This document shows, piece after piece, positions 1 to 8,846 of a stretch of 28,794 nt of DNA. Both the position numbers and the translations under genes were made by a program. This DNA comes from M55B165 sp051744245 (GTDB lineage Bacteria > Actinomycetota > Humimicrobiia > Humimicrobiales > Humimicrobiaceae). Position 1 is the first letter of the stretch. Each line of letters begins with the position of its first letter. The stretch spans positions 1 through 28,794 of the forward strand of contig JBNJCV010000017.1 in assembly GCA_051744245.1 (NCBI GenBank), read 5' to 3'. The notes under the pieces were generated by a model. It ran no database searches. It was not told the origin of the DNA and worked only from the letters and a program-made list of their open reading frames with translations.

Positions 1-70
<70 letters not shown>

Positions 71-118
71 TTTTAATTAATTTAAAAATTAGTTAAAATA
101 AGGTTAAGGATGGTTTAT

Positions 119-195
119 GGTGAGAATAGCTCAGCTGGTAGAGCACAGGATTGTGGTTCCTGGGGCCGCGGGTTCGAATCCCGTTTCTCACCCCA
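119..195 (+). tRNA. tRNA-His (anticodon GTG)
   Basis: Complete cloverleaf. The acceptor GTGAGAA pairs with TTCTCAC, and an extra G at -1 (119) faces discriminator C192, the histidine identity feature. The anticodon stem CAGGA/TCCTG closes loop TTGTGGT, giving anticodon GTG. The T-loop is TTCGAAT and CCA is encoded at 193-195. Confidence 0.95.
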
Positions 196-209
196 TTTTT
201 TTGTTATGG

Positions 210-286
210 GCGCCTGTAGCTCAGCTGGATAGAGCGTCGGACTTCGAATCCGTAGGTCGGGGGTTCGAATCCCTCCAGGCGTGCCA
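210..286 (+). tRNA. tRNA-Arg (anticodon TCG)
   Basis: Acceptor GCGCCTG pairs with CAGGCGT, with a G:T at 1:72. The anticodon loop CTTCGAA gives anticodon TCG, which reads CGA. CCA is encoded. From the D-arm to the end of the T-arm it differs from the tRNA-Arg(TCT) at 1-70 only at positions 26, 27 and 36. Position 27 is T opposite T43, so the top anticodon-stem pair is lost. Confidence 0.94.
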
Positions 287-290
287 ATTA

Positions 291-319
291 TTGTATTTTA
301 ACCTGTTATTTCTTATAAT
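291..319 (+). promoter_or_regulatory. Candidate sigma-70 type promoter before tRNA-Lys/tRNA-Leu
   Basis: TTGTAT (291-296) lies 17 bases before a perfect TATAAT (314-319), placing a transcript start about 10 bases before the tRNA-Lys gene. The same TTGTAT/TATAAT pair recurs before tig at 522-549. Motif match only. Confidence 0.5.
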
Positions 320-334
320 ATCTATCTGGCATAT

Positions 335-410
335 GGGCCGTTAGCTCAGCTGGTAGAGCACCGGACTCTTAATCCGGGTGTCACAGGTTCGATCCCTGTA
401 CGGCTCACCA
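335..410 (+). tRNA. tRNA-Lys (anticodon CTT)
   Basis: Acceptor GGGCCGT pairs with ACGGCTC (one G:T). Anticodon stem CCGGA/TCCGG closes loop CTCTTAA, anticodon CTT, which reads AAG. The T-loop is TTCGATC, the discriminator is A, and CCA is encoded at 408-410. It sits directly downstream of a candidate promoter and 7 bases before tRNA-Leu. Confidence 0.95.
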
Positions 411-417
411 TTTTTAT

Positions 418-504
418 GCGAGAGTGGCGGAATTGGCAGACGCGCTAGACTTAGGATCTAGTGGGGTAATACCTGTAGGGGTTCAAGTCCCCTCTCTCGC
501 ACCA
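418..504 (+). tRNA. tRNA-Leu (anticodon TAG)
   Basis: Class II tRNA with a long variable arm, as expected for leucine. Acceptor GCGAGAG pairs with CTCTCGC, discriminator A, CCA encoded. The anticodon stem CTAGA/TCTAG closes loop CTTAGGA, giving anticodon TAG, which reads CTA. Confidence 0.95.
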
Positions 505-521
505 TTTTTAAATCCCGGAGT

Positions 522-549
522 TTGTATTTTATTTTTTTTTTATTATAAT
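522..549 (+). promoter_or_regulatory. Candidate promoter for tig-clpP-clpX
   Basis: TTGTAT (522-527), a 16-base spacer that is almost all T, and TATAAT (544-549) stand in the only intergenic space between the tRNA cluster and tig. The predicted start near 556 leaves a leader of about 40 bases containing AGGAGG. Confidence 0.45.
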
Positions 550-594
550 GTATCTTTTAATGTTAAATAAATGTAAATTAGGAGGCGCTTTTAG

Positions 595-2007
595 TTGGAT
601 TACAAAATTTTAGACAGGAAAGAGGAAAAGAACAAAGTCACTGTTAAGATAGAAATTAATAATGCCAGGTTTAGGAAAGCTATAAATAAGGCCTATAAAA
701 ATATATCCCAGAAGGCTAACATACCAGGCTTTAGAGCGGGAAAAATTCCTTACCAGGTTATTGATACTAATTACGGAAAGCAGCATGTTTTAAATGAAGC
801 TGCCAGTATTGTTCTATCCGAGCTTTATCCACAGATTATACAGAATGCAAAAATAACTCCCATAGACTATCCTAAGGTACAGTTTACCCAGATAGTAGAA
901 AACAAGCCCTTAGTTGTAGAGCTGGTGATCCCGGAAGAACCGGAGATTGAAGTTCCCAAATACAAGGGCAGGGAAGTTACTGCTGTTTCAACAGAAGTGG
1001 AAGACAAGGAAGTGGACAGCTATATTGACAACATAAGGGATAAGTATTCATCTTTGGAGCCTATCGAAGATGAGAAAAAGACTGCAGATAAGGGTGACTA
1101 TGTAACCATTGATTTTACTGGAACCGTGGATGGTAAAGAGCTTGAGGACGGCAAGGCTGAGGATTTTGTTTTGGAGATTGGATCTAAGACCCTTACCCCC
1201 AAATTCGAGGAAGAATTGATTGGGATGAAAAAGGGAGAAGAGAAGAAAGCAAAATTCAAGCTGCCCCCAAACATTAAGAGAAAAGACTTAAGCGGCAAAG
1301 AGGCTGAATTTGAGGTTAAGCTGAAAGAGATTAAGAAAAAAGTAGTTCCTGAAGTCGATGAGAATTTCTTAAAAGATGTTGGGGACTATGAGGATGAAAA
1401 AGAGTTCAGGGAAGACATTAAGGAAAAACTGGTTGAGCAGAAAAAACAGCTGAGGAGAAATAAGATTGTAGAGCAGATAATAGATGACCTGTTGGAGGAA
1501 GCGAATATAACTGCTCCCCGGGCCATGGTAGACAATAGGGTAAAACAGCTCAACGATGAGTTTGAAAGAAACCTTAATGCACAAAAAGTAAATAAAAAGA
1601 GTTACCTGAAGGCATTAAATATTTCAGAAGAAGACTTAAACAAGCAATTAAGGGAAAGGGCTGAAAGGGAAGTCCAGGAATACCTATTGCTGAAATCTTT
1701 GGAGGAAAAAGAAAAAGATAATATAGAGCCCAAAGAAGAAGATATTGAAAAGGAAAAAGAAGAGCTGATTAAGCAGTATAACAAGGATGAAGAAAAAAAG
1801 AAGGTACAGGATTTCCTAAATACTCCCCAGGGGAAAGAAAATCTGACCTCTTCTGTTAGGAGAAGGAATTTAATTAATTTGCTGGTTAAAAATGCTAAAG
1901 TAGTTGAAGAGAAAAAGGAAGGCAAAAAAAGCGGTAAAGAGCTTCATGTGCCGGAGGGTTCAAAAACTGGCAAAGGTTCAGAGAAAAAGCTCTGGACTCC
2001 CAAATAG
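595..2007 (+). CDS. tig: Trigger factor (ribosome-associated chaperone and peptidyl-prolyl isomerase)
   Basis: Trigger factor binds beside the ribosome exit tunnel and shields nascent chains. The 470-residue product shows the family's three parts. The N-terminal ribosome-binding domain carries the signature GFRAGKIP at residues 45-52. An FKBP-type domain spans about 167-247 (DYVTIDFTGTVDG and the EEELIGMKKGE stretch). A long charged helical C-terminal chaperone domain follows. The start is TTG, chosen because AGGAGG at 580-585 lies 9 bases upstream. The last 35 or so residues (from about 436) are a Lys/Gly/Ser-rich tail ending LWTPK that I do not recognise from the family core. It heads the classic tig-clpP-clpX set, with clpP starting about 20 bases after the stop, so co-transcription is likely. 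Confidence 0.95.
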   Translation: MDYKILDRKEEKNKVTVKIEINNARFRKAINKAYKNISQKANIPGFRAGKIPYQVIDTNYGKQHVLNEAASIVLSELYPQIIQNAKITPIDYPKVQFTQIVENKPLVVELVIPEEPEIEVPKYKGREVTAVSTEVEDKEVDSYIDNIRDKYSSLEPIEDEKKTADKGDYVTIDFTGTVDGKELEDGKAEDFVLEIGSKTLTPKFEEELIGMKKGEEKKAKFKLPPNIKRKDLSGKEAEFEVKLKEIKKKVVPEVDENFLKDVGDYEDEKEFREDIKEKLVEQKKQLRRNKIVEQIIDDLLEEANITAPRAMVDNRVKQLNDEFERNLNAQKVNKKSYLKALNISEEDLNKQLRERAEREVQEYLLLKSLEEKEKDNIEPKEEDIEKEKEELIKQYNKDEEKKKVQDFLNTPQGKENLTSSVRRRNLINLLVKNAKVVEEKKEGKKSGKELHVPEGSKTGKGSEKKLWTPK

Positions 2008-2029
2008 AAAATAAGGATGAGTGATAATT

Positions 2030-2617
2030 ATGGATAATTATTTAGTTCCGATGGTAGTAGAACAGACAAATAGGGGCGAAAGGTCTTTTGACATCTATTC
2101 GCGCCTATTAAAAGAGAGGATAATCTTTTTAGGGGTGGCCATTGATGATAATGTTGCAAACCTGGTTATGGCCCAGCTCCTTCATTTGGAAGCAGAAGAC
2201 CCTGAAAAAGATATCCAACTTTATATAAACAGTCCGGGAGGTACGGTTACCTCGGCAATGGCCTTGTATGACACCATGCAGTTTATAAAATCTCCGGTGT
2301 CAACAATTTGTATTGGCCAGGCAGCTAGTGCGGCAGCGGTGTTGCTTTTAGCAGGAGATAAGGGCAAAAGGTTCATGCTTCCCAATGCCAGGGTATTGCT
2401 GCACCAGCCATCCGGCGGTGTTACCGGAACTACCATGGATGTGGAAATACATACCAAGGAAATGGTAAGGATAAGGGCTTTGCTTAATGAAATTATTGCA
2501 AAGCATACCGGCCAGGATATCAAGAAAGTGGAAAAAGATACCGAAAGGGATTTCATACTAAATTCCAAGGATTCAAAAGAATACGGGATAGTTGATGAGA
2601 TAATACATAAAAAATAG
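2030..2617 (+). CDS. clpP: ATP-dependent Clp protease proteolytic subunit
   Basis: ClpP is the serine-protease chamber that degrades proteins fed by ClpX or another Clp ATPase. With the ATG at 2030 the product has 195 residues, normal for the family. The catalytic triad is visible as Ser100 in GQAAS, His125 in LLHQP and Asp174 in TERD. A GTG at 2021 would add three residues but lies only 3 bases after AAGGA (2013-2017), so the ATG is preferred. The residues after the active serine are AAAVLL and not the MGAxLL of many ClpPs. From memory this form is typical of actinobacterial ClpP2. clpX follows after 18 bases. Confidence 0.95.
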   Translation: MDNYLVPMVVEQTNRGERSFDIYSRLLKERIIFLGVAIDDNVANLVMAQLLHLEAEDPEKDIQLYINSPGGTVTSAMALYDTMQFIKSPVSTICIGQAASAAAVLLLAGDKGKRFMLPNARVLLHQPSGGVTGTTMDVEIHTKEMVRIRALLNEIIAKHTGQDIKKVEKDTERDFILNSKDSKEYGIVDEIIHKK

Positions 2618-2635
2618 TAAAGGAAGTGTTTTGTA

Positions 2636-3910
2636 TTGAATAAAAGCGATAATAAAAATAACTTTTTGAAATGCTCATTTTGTGGCAAACCCCAGAATCA
2701 GGTTAAGAAATTAATTGCAGGCCCTGGGGTTTACGTTTGCAATGAATGTATAGATTTATGCAATGAAATATTAGATGAAGAGCTGGACAAAGATAAAGAC
2801 CTTGATTTTGGTGATTTGCCAAAACCCAGGGAAATATATTCTACATTAAATGATTATGTTATAGGGCAGGATCCTGCCAAGAAAGTTTTATCCGTTGCGG
2901 TATACAACCATTACAAAAGGGTTAAATATGAAGGCAATAGCAAGAAAGATGATGTAGAAATACAGAAAAGCAATATCCTTTTAATGGGTCCAACCGGCTG
3001 CGGGAAAACTTTGCTTGCCCAAACATTGGCAAGGATATTAAATGTTCCTTTCTGTATAGCTGATGCTACTGCCTTAACTGAGGCAGGCTATGTAGGGGAG
3101 GATGTTGAAAATATACTCCTAAAGCTGATACAGGCAGCAGATTTTGACATAAAGAAGGCAGAAACAGGAATAATATATATAGATGAAATAGACAAGATAA
3201 GCAGGAAAGCAGACAACCCTTCAATAACCAGGGATGTGTCTGGTGAAGGGGTCCAGCAAGCGCTGCTTAAGATACTTGAAGGCGCAGAAGCAAATGTGCC
3301 CCCTCATGGTGGAAGAAAACATCCGCAGCAGGATTTTATTCAGATAAATACCAATAACATATTATTTATATGCGGCGGGTCATTTGCAGGGTTGGATAAA
3401 ATAATTGAAACTAGGGTTAACAAGAAAAGCATAGGTTTTGTGGCAGAAAAGATGCCCGATAAATCAAAAAAAATAGACTGGTTACTTCCCCAGGTAATGC
3501 CTGAGGATTTGCTGAAATTCGGTTTAATTCCCGAGCTTATAGGGAGGCTGCCAGTCAATGCAACACTGTCAAACCTTAGCGAGGATGATCTGGTAAAGAT
3601 ATTAACAAAGCCTAAAAATGCGCTGGCAAAACAGTACAAGAAAATTTTTGAATTGGATGATGTTGAACTGGAAATAGAAGAAGATGCCCTAAAAGCTATT
3701 GCCAGGTTAGCAATGAAGAGGGGGACTGGCGCAAGGGGCTTGCGTTCCATAATGGAAGAAAACATGCTTGATATCATGTTTAGCATACCCGACGAGGGCG
3801 GTGCTAGGAAATGCATTATTACCCCTGAAGTTATTGAAAAAAAGGTAGCCCCTAAGATAATTAAAAATAAAAAAAAGCAAGTGTTAAAAAATAAAGAGAA
3901 ACTGGCATAG
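2636..3910 (+). CDS. clpX: ATP-dependent Clp protease ATP-binding subunit ClpX
   Basis: ClpX is the AAA+ unfoldase that selects substrates and threads them into ClpP. The 424-residue product has the N-terminal zinc-binding domain (Cys13, Cys16, Cys35, Cys38), Walker A GPTGCGKT at 118-125, Walker B IIYIDE at about 179-184, the GGRKH pore loop, a ClpP-docking loop of the IGF type (SIGF), and the sensor-2 sequence GTGARGLRS. The start is TTG with AAGGAAG at 2620-2626, 9 bases upstream. The valS start codon lies 3 bases after the stop. Confidence 0.96.
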   Translation: MNKSDNKNNFLKCSFCGKPQNQVKKLIAGPGVYVCNECIDLCNEILDEELDKDKDLDFGDLPKPREIYSTLNDYVIGQDPAKKVLSVAVYNHYKRVKYEGNSKKDDVEIQKSNILLMGPTGCGKTLLAQTLARILNVPFCIADATALTEAGYVGEDVENILLKLIQAADFDIKKAETGIIYIDEIDKISRKADNPSITRDVSGEGVQQALLKILEGAEANVPPHGGRKHPQQDFIQINTNNILFICGGSFAGLDKIIETRVNKKSIGFVAEKMPDKSKKIDWLLPQVMPEDLLKFGLIPELIGRLPVNATLSNLSEDDLVKILTKPKNALAKQYKKIFELDDVELEIEEDALKAIARLAMKRGTGARGLRSIMEENMLDIMFSIPDEGGARKCIITPEVIEKKVAPKIIKNKKKQVLKNKEKLA

Positions 3911-3913
3911 TGC

Positions 3914-6583
3914 ATGTTTGAAAACATAGAAGGGAAATATGATCCTTCCCAGTTTGAAAAAAAGATATATGAGTTTTGGGAAAACAGAAATTACTTTCAT
4001 GCTGAAGTAGACCGGAAAAAACCGCCATTTTGCATGGTAATTCCTCCCCCCAATGTTACTGGCTACCTGCATGTAGGGCATGCTTTAAACAACACCCTCC
4101 AGGATGTGATAATAAGGTATAAGAGGATGTCCGGCTATAATGCAAGCTGGACGCCTGGGGTTGATCATGCAGGGATAGCCACACAGAATGTGGTTGAAAG
4201 GAATCTGGAGGAACGTGGAACCTCCAGATTTGAAATGGGAAGGGAAAAATTTATAGAGGAAGTCTGGAAGTGGAAACAGGAATATGGGGGCAGGATAATT
4301 AGCCAGTTGAAATCCCTTGGATGTTCCTGCGACTGGCCCAGGCAAAGGTTTACTTTAGATGAGGAGTATGTAGGGGCTGTAACCAGGGAATTTGTCACTC
4401 TTTACAATGAAGGGTTAATTTACCGCGGAAATTATATGATAAACTGGTGCCCGAGATGCCAGACAGCCTTATCGGATATTGAAGTAGAGCACACTGAAAA
4501 AAAAGGGCGTCTTTGGGATATAAAATATCCTTTAATAGATAAAGATTCCGGAAAACCAAGCAAGGATGAATATATCGTGGTATCTACCACTAGACCAGAG
4601 ACCATGCTGGGCGATACTGCAGTAGCGGTAAATCCTTCAGATAAAAGATATGTCCAACTGAAGGGGAGAAAAGCATACCTTCCCCTAGTGGGAAGGATAA
4701 TTCCCATAATAGAAGATAGTTTTGTGGATAAGGAATTTGGAAGTGGCGCAGTCAAGGTAACCCCAGCCCATGACCCTAATGATTTTGAGATGGGCAAAAG
4801 GCATGGACTTGAGGAAGTAAATATCTTTACCGGGGATGGAACCGTTAATGAAAATGGGGGAGACTACAATGGCTTGGATAGGTTTGTTGCAAGGCAAAAA
4901 GTATTAGAAGACCTAAAGGAAAAAGGGTACCTGCTGGGTGATAAGGAGCATATCTCATCTATTGGAAAGTGTTCCAGGTGCGATACAATTATCGAGCCAA
5001 GGATTTCCCTGCAGTGGTTTGTGTCAATGAAAAAACTTGCCCAGCCTGCCATAGAAGCTGTAAAATCAGGCAAAGTTAAATTTATCCCCAAAAAGTGGGA
5101 AAAAATTTATTTCAACTGGATGGAAAATATAAGGGACTGGTGTATTTCCAGGCAGCTCTGGTGGGGCCACCGGATACCGGTATGGTACTGCCAGGAATGC
5201 AACGGGATGGTGGTGACAGAAAAAGAGCCCCAGGAATGCCCAAATTGTGGCGGAAACCTTGTTCAGGATAAGGATGTGCTGGATACCTGGTTTAGTTCAT
5301 GCCTGTGGCCATTTGCAACTGCTGGCTGGCCTGAGGATACTCCGGAGCTCCATTATTTTTTTCCTACAGCCCTCCTTATAACTGCCCATGACATAATATT
5401 TTTCTGGGTTGCCAGGATGATAATGATGAGCCTGCATTTTATGGGGGAAGTACCTTTTAAAGAAGTATTCCTAAATCCTTTGGTAAATGATGCTTCAGGG
5501 CAGAAAATGAGTAAATCCAAGGGTAATGTTGTAGATCCTATGGAAATGATTGAAAAGCACGGAGCTGATGTGCTGCGCTTTACCTTAACTTCCCTTACTA
5601 CTCCAGGAAAGAACTTGATGCTGGGCGATGAAAAAATAGAAGGCACTAAAAATTTTGCCAATAAATTATGGAATGCCTCCAAGTTTGTACTCTCAAATAT
5701 TGAGGGTACGGAGGCAGAGGACATAAAACCAGAACAGGTTGAATTAAATATCTGGGACAGGTGGATACTGAGCAGACTAAATAAAACAATAAAGGGAGTA
5801 GAAAAATACCTGGCCCATTATAATTTTTCATTTGCCTCCAGGCTGCTATATAATTTTTTGTGGAGCGATTACTGTGACTGGTATATTGAGGCAAGCAAAG
5901 TAAGGATATATTATTCCAAGGATCAAAATGATAAAATAACTACCCGCTATATCCTATGGCATGTGCTGGAGAATTATTTGAGGATGCTGCATCCTTTCAT
6001 GCCTTTTATTACTGAAAAAATTTGGCAAAACATGCCCCATTCGGGAGAATCTTTGATAATAAAAGAGTATCCCCAGCTTGATGAAAAAAAGCTTGATGGG
6101 AAGGTAGAAAAAAGGATAGGAGTTTTGTTTGCGGTTATAAGTGAGATTAGAAAGATAAGATCTGAGCTTAAAATTAATCCCTCAAGCAGGATCAAGGTAA
6201 ATATAGCCGCTGATAATAAGGATGAGGCCAGCTTTTTGTCTGAAAACAGCCAGTATATAAAAAATCTTGCTAAGGTGGGAGAGCTTGAATTTGGAGGCAG
6301 GACAGCCAAAAAAGGTTTTATAAAAACCACTGTGCAAGGAATTAGCATATATATATACGTACTTGATGTGGTAAATATTGACCTGGAGATAAAAAGGATT
6401 AATGACGAAATCCAGAAAGTGGAAAAGGAAGCTTCAAAAAGTAGAAAAAAAATGGAGAATCCCCAGTTTTTGAAAAAAGCTCCAGACCATATTGTACAGA
6501 AGGAAAAAAACAAGCTGGAAGAGTTTAAAAATAGCTTAAATGTTTTAAGAGAGCAGCTTAAAAAAATGCAAAATATCAGTTAG
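3914..6583 (+). CDS. valS: Valyl-tRNA synthetase
   Basis: This class I synthetase charges tRNA-Val. Its 889 residues have the expected order. The HIGH motif appears as HVGH at 53-56 in PPPNVTGYLHVGHA. A CP1 editing insertion follows. Zinc-type CxxC pairs occur in WCPRC, CSRC and YCQEC/CPNC. KMSKS is at 531-535. An anticodon-binding helical domain precedes the C-terminal coiled-coil arm (last 65 or so residues, rich in Lys/Glu) that contacts the tRNA. ValRS is told from IleRS and LeuRS by the CP1 and coiled-coil layout. The start lies 3 bases after clpX, so translation is probably coupled. No T-box or separate promoter is present before it. Confidence 0.96.
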   Translation: MFENIEGKYDPSQFEKKIYEFWENRNYFHAEVDRKKPPFCMVIPPPNVTGYLHVGHALNNTLQDVIIRYKRMSGYNASWTPGVDHAGIATQNVVERNLEERGTSRFEMGREKFIEEVWKWKQEYGGRIISQLKSLGCSCDWPRQRFTLDEEYVGAVTREFVTLYNEGLIYRGNYMINWCPRCQTALSDIEVEHTEKKGRLWDIKYPLIDKDSGKPSKDEYIVVSTTRPETMLGDTAVAVNPSDKRYVQLKGRKAYLPLVGRIIPIIEDSFVDKEFGSGAVKVTPAHDPNDFEMGKRHGLEEVNIFTGDGTVNENGGDYNGLDRFVARQKVLEDLKEKGYLLGDKEHISSIGKCSRCDTIIEPRISLQWFVSMKKLAQPAIEAVKSGKVKFIPKKWEKIYFNWMENIRDWCISRQLWWGHRIPVWYCQECNGMVVTEKEPQECPNCGGNLVQDKDVLDTWFSSCLWPFATAGWPEDTPELHYFFPTALLITAHDIIFFWVARMIMMSLHFMGEVPFKEVFLNPLVNDASGQKMSKSKGNVVDPMEMIEKHGADVLRFTLTSLTTPGKNLMLGDEKIEGTKNFANKLWNASKFVLSNIEGTEAEDIKPEQVELNIWDRWILSRLNKTIKGVEKYLAHYNFSFASRLLYNFLWSDYCDWYIEASKVRIYYSKDQNDKITTRYILWHVLENYLRMLHPFMPFITEKIWQNMPHSGESLIIKEYPQLDEKKLDGKVEKRIGVLFAVISEIRKIRSELKINPSSRIKVNIAADNKDEASFLSENSQYIKNLAKVGELEFGGRTAKKGFIKTTVQGISIYIYVLDVVNIDLEIKRINDEIQKVEKEASKSRKKMENPQFLKKAPDHIVQKEKNKLEEFKNSLNVLREQLKKMQNIS

Positions 6584-6595
6584 AAGAGAGGCATT

Positions 6596-7885
6596 GTGGA
6601 CTTTAGGCAGGTATCTAAATATTTAGATGATTGTCTTATTTTTGGCATCAAGCCGAGCCTGGTAAGGATTAAAAAAATCCTAGAGCTTTTGGGAAATCCT
6701 CATAAAAAAAAAGATTTTATTCATGTGGTCGGCACTAACGGTAAGACATCTACTACTGCTATGGCAGCAAGCATCATGCATGGTCAGGGAATAAGCTGTG
6801 GCTATCATATATCACCCCACATTGGAAGTTATACTGAAAGGTTCTGGTCAAATGGCAGGAATATTAGTGAAAAGGAATTTAGCTCAATTTTTAACAAGCT
6901 ATACCCTTATATACAGAAAGTAAATAAGCTAGAGTTGGGTGGACCCATTACCCAGTTTGAGATACTTACGGCGATGTCCTTTTTATTTGCAGAAGAAAAA
7001 GACTTGGATGTTATGGTGATGGAAGCAGGAATGGGAGGAAGGTGGGATGCTACTAATATTGCAGATTCCTTGGTGGTTGGTTTTACCGGGGTGAGCCTGG
7101 AGCACACCCAGATTCTGGGAAATAGCATTACAGATATAGCTAAAGAAAAGGTAGAGGTAATAAAAGAAGGCGCTGAGGTAGCTGTTTTATCAAAGGATAA
7201 GAAAGTGCTGGAAGTTCTTAAGAAAAAAGTGGCCAGCACTGGCTCAAGGCTTTACCTGCAAGGGAAAGATTTTTTTATTGAAAACATGAAAGATAAAGGG
7301 TTTGGCTACAGGCTGGACCTAAAGGGGATAAAGGAGCGGTACGGAAACCTTGAGCTAAACCTGGCTGGACGTTACCAGGCCCAGAATTTGCTTCTGGCAG
7401 TTGCCCTGGCTGAACTGTATGCGGGGAAGCTGGATTTGGATAACTTAAAAGAATGCATACCAGAGGTAAGGGTGAAGGGGAGATTCCAGGTAATGGGGAA
7501 AGGGCCCCTGGTGGTGGCTGATGCATCTCATAACCCAGAGGGAATTTCCAGGTTTGCCGCCAATGTCTACAGATATTTTAAGGGCAAAAAAAAGATAATA
7601 ATATTTGCGGTGTTAAAAGATAAGGATTACAGGACCATGGTAAGGGAAATTATAAAGGTTGCAGATACATTGATACTTACTTCCAGCAATAACCAAAGGA
7701 GCCTGGATATTGACTCGCTGGAGTCAGAAACCTTAAAAATCATGAAAAATAGCCATATAAAGATAGGTCAGATTTATAAAATTGATAATATAGAAAATTC
7801 ATTAAATTTTGCTTTAAATATAGCTGATAGTAATGATATTATATGCATTATCGGCTCAATAACTAATTTGGAGCATGTAGTATAA
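6596..7885 (+). CDS. folC: Bifunctional folylpolyglutamate synthase / dihydrofolate synthase
   Basis: FolC adds glutamate residues to folates and may also make dihydrofolate from dihydropteroate. It is a Mur-ligase-family ATP enzyme. The 429-residue product shows the P-loop GTNGKTS at 46-52, the EAGMGGRWDATN segment (family form EVGLGGRLDATN) and DASHNPEG at 309-316, the ligase HNP motif. The GTG start has AGAGAGG 5 bases upstream. It follows valS by 12 bases, as in many Gram-positive genomes. Whether both activities are kept cannot be told from the sequence. Confidence 0.93.
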   Translation: MDFRQVSKYLDDCLIFGIKPSLVRIKKILELLGNPHKKKDFIHVVGTNGKTSTTAMAASIMHGQGISCGYHISPHIGSYTERFWSNGRNISEKEFSSIFNKLYPYIQKVNKLELGGPITQFEILTAMSFLFAEEKDLDVMVMEAGMGGRWDATNIADSLVVGFTGVSLEHTQILGNSITDIAKEKVEVIKEGAEVAVLSKDKKVLEVLKKKVASTGSRLYLQGKDFFIENMKDKGFGYRLDLKGIKERYGNLELNLAGRYQAQNLLLAVALAELYAGKLDLDNLKECIPEVRVKGRFQVMGKGPLVVADASHNPEGISRFAANVYRYFKGKKKIIIFAVLKDKDYRTMVREIIKVADTLILTSSNNQRSLDIDSLESETLKIMKNSHIKIGQIYKIDNIENSLNFALNIADSNDIICIIGSITNLEHVV

Positions 7886-7922
7886 TAATATTTTAAAATT
7901 TACTAAACCACTTGGAGGATTT

Positions 7923-8372
7923 ATGGACCTATTTGAGTATTTAAATAATATCATAGCTTTCTTTAAAAACCCTATCTGGGGCTACCTTATAAGGGGGATA
8001 ATCTTTATACTGGTTATTATATGGCTGGCATTTGTTTACTGGACTTACCGGGATGCAAAGCTGAGAAATACAAGTGCTGTGTTTTGGGCCCTGGTAGTGC
8101 TGGTGTTAAATTATATAGGGCTTGTACTTTACCTCATATTAAGGCCGCCGGAGTACATAGATGACGTAGTGGAAAGGGAATTGGAGATAAGGAGGATGGA
8201 TCAGTTGCTTAATGCCAAAGGCGGCAGGTGCCCGGCATGCGGCAAAAAGGTGGAAGATGATTTTTTAATATGCCCACATTGCAGGAAAAAACTTAAAAAC
8301 TCCTGCATTAATTGCGGCAAGCCCTTGCAGCTTGACTGGAAGGTCTGCCCTTATTGTAAAACTACACAATAG
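7923..8372 (+). CDS. Membrane protein with two C-terminal zinc ribbons
   Basis: A 149-residue protein of unknown function. Two hydrophobic segments at about residues 19-42 and 52-73 resemble the short N-terminal module of phospholipase-D-like (PLDc_N) membrane proteins. A charged linker is followed by a double zinc ribbon: CPAC (103-106) with CPHC (117-120), and CINC (128-131) with CPYC (142-145). The ATG has GGAGGAT 2-3 bases upstream. It lies between folC and ndk, the slot occupied in Streptomyces by another small membrane protein. The ribbons probably face the cytoplasm and could bind protein or nucleic acid; that is inference. Confidence 0.85.
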   Translation: MDLFEYLNNIIAFFKNPIWGYLIRGIIFILVIIWLAFVYWTYRDAKLRNTSAVFWALVVLVLNYIGLVLYLILRPPEYIDDVVERELEIRRMDQLLNAKGGRCPACGKKVEDDFLICPHCRKKLKNSCINCGKPLQLDWKVCPYCKTTQ

Positions 8373-8384
8373 TCTGGAGGATTG

Positions 8385-8819
8385 ATGACTAAGCGTAAGG
8401 GAAATTGTTCTGAGGGTAAGATTGAAAAAAGCTTGATAATTATCAAGCCGGATGCAGTTAGAAAGAAAGTGGTGGGAGAAATTATTTCCCGTTTTGAAAA
8501 AGGAGGGTTTCTTATTGAGAAGATGAAAATGATGCAAATAGACAGGGATCTTGCCACAAAACATTACAGCGAACACAGGGGCAAGGATTTTTTTGAGCGC
8601 TTGCTGAATTACATTACCTCTGACTGTTGTGTGGTAATGGTGGTCGCAAGGGAAGATGCAATAAAGAGGGCCAGGCAAATAATGGGCCCTACTGACTCCC
8701 GGAAAGCCGCTAAAGGCACTATAAGGGGAGACTTTGGAGAGGACGTGACCATTAATGTGATACACGGGTCTGATTCAGTAAAAAGTGCGGAAAAGGAAAT
8801 AAAATTATTTTTTGGTTAA
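8385..8819 (+). CDS. ndk: Nucleoside diphosphate kinase
   Basis: Ndk transfers the gamma-phosphate from ATP to other nucleoside diphosphates through a phosphohistidine. The product (144 residues from the ATG at 8385) carries the N-terminal SLIIIKPDAV, the GTIRGDFG segment and the active-site signature NVIHGSDS with catalytic His127. A TTG at 8382 would sit only one base after GGAGG (8376-8380), so the ATG is preferred. About ten residues precede the usual family start. It follows the zinc-ribbon gene by 12 bases and precedes the cell-shape genes, as in actinobacteria. Confidence 0.95.
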   Translation: MTKRKGNCSEGKIEKSLIIIKPDAVRKKVVGEIISRFEKGGFLIEKMKMMQIDRDLATKHYSEHRGKDFFERLLNYITSDCCVVMVVAREDAIKRARQIMGPTDSRKAAKGTIRGDFGEDVTINVIHGSDSVKSAEKEIKLFFG

Positions 8820-8846
8820 TATAAATTAAGGTTAAGGTGTGTGTTT

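Noticed and set aside
117..344. A 75-codon open frame
   Set aside because: It runs across tRNA-His and tRNA-Arg(TCG) and into tRNA-Lys; its sequence is a translation of tRNA genes (repeated AQLxxRxxD-like pieces).
3340..3927. Long antisense open frame opposite clpX (195 codons)
   Set aside because: It mirrors the clpX frame, is Ser/Phe/Leu-rich as expected for the reverse of Lys/Glu-rich coding, and has no ribosome site or recognisable domain. The same applies to 5974-6513, 8265-8765 and 16024-16485 on the - strand.
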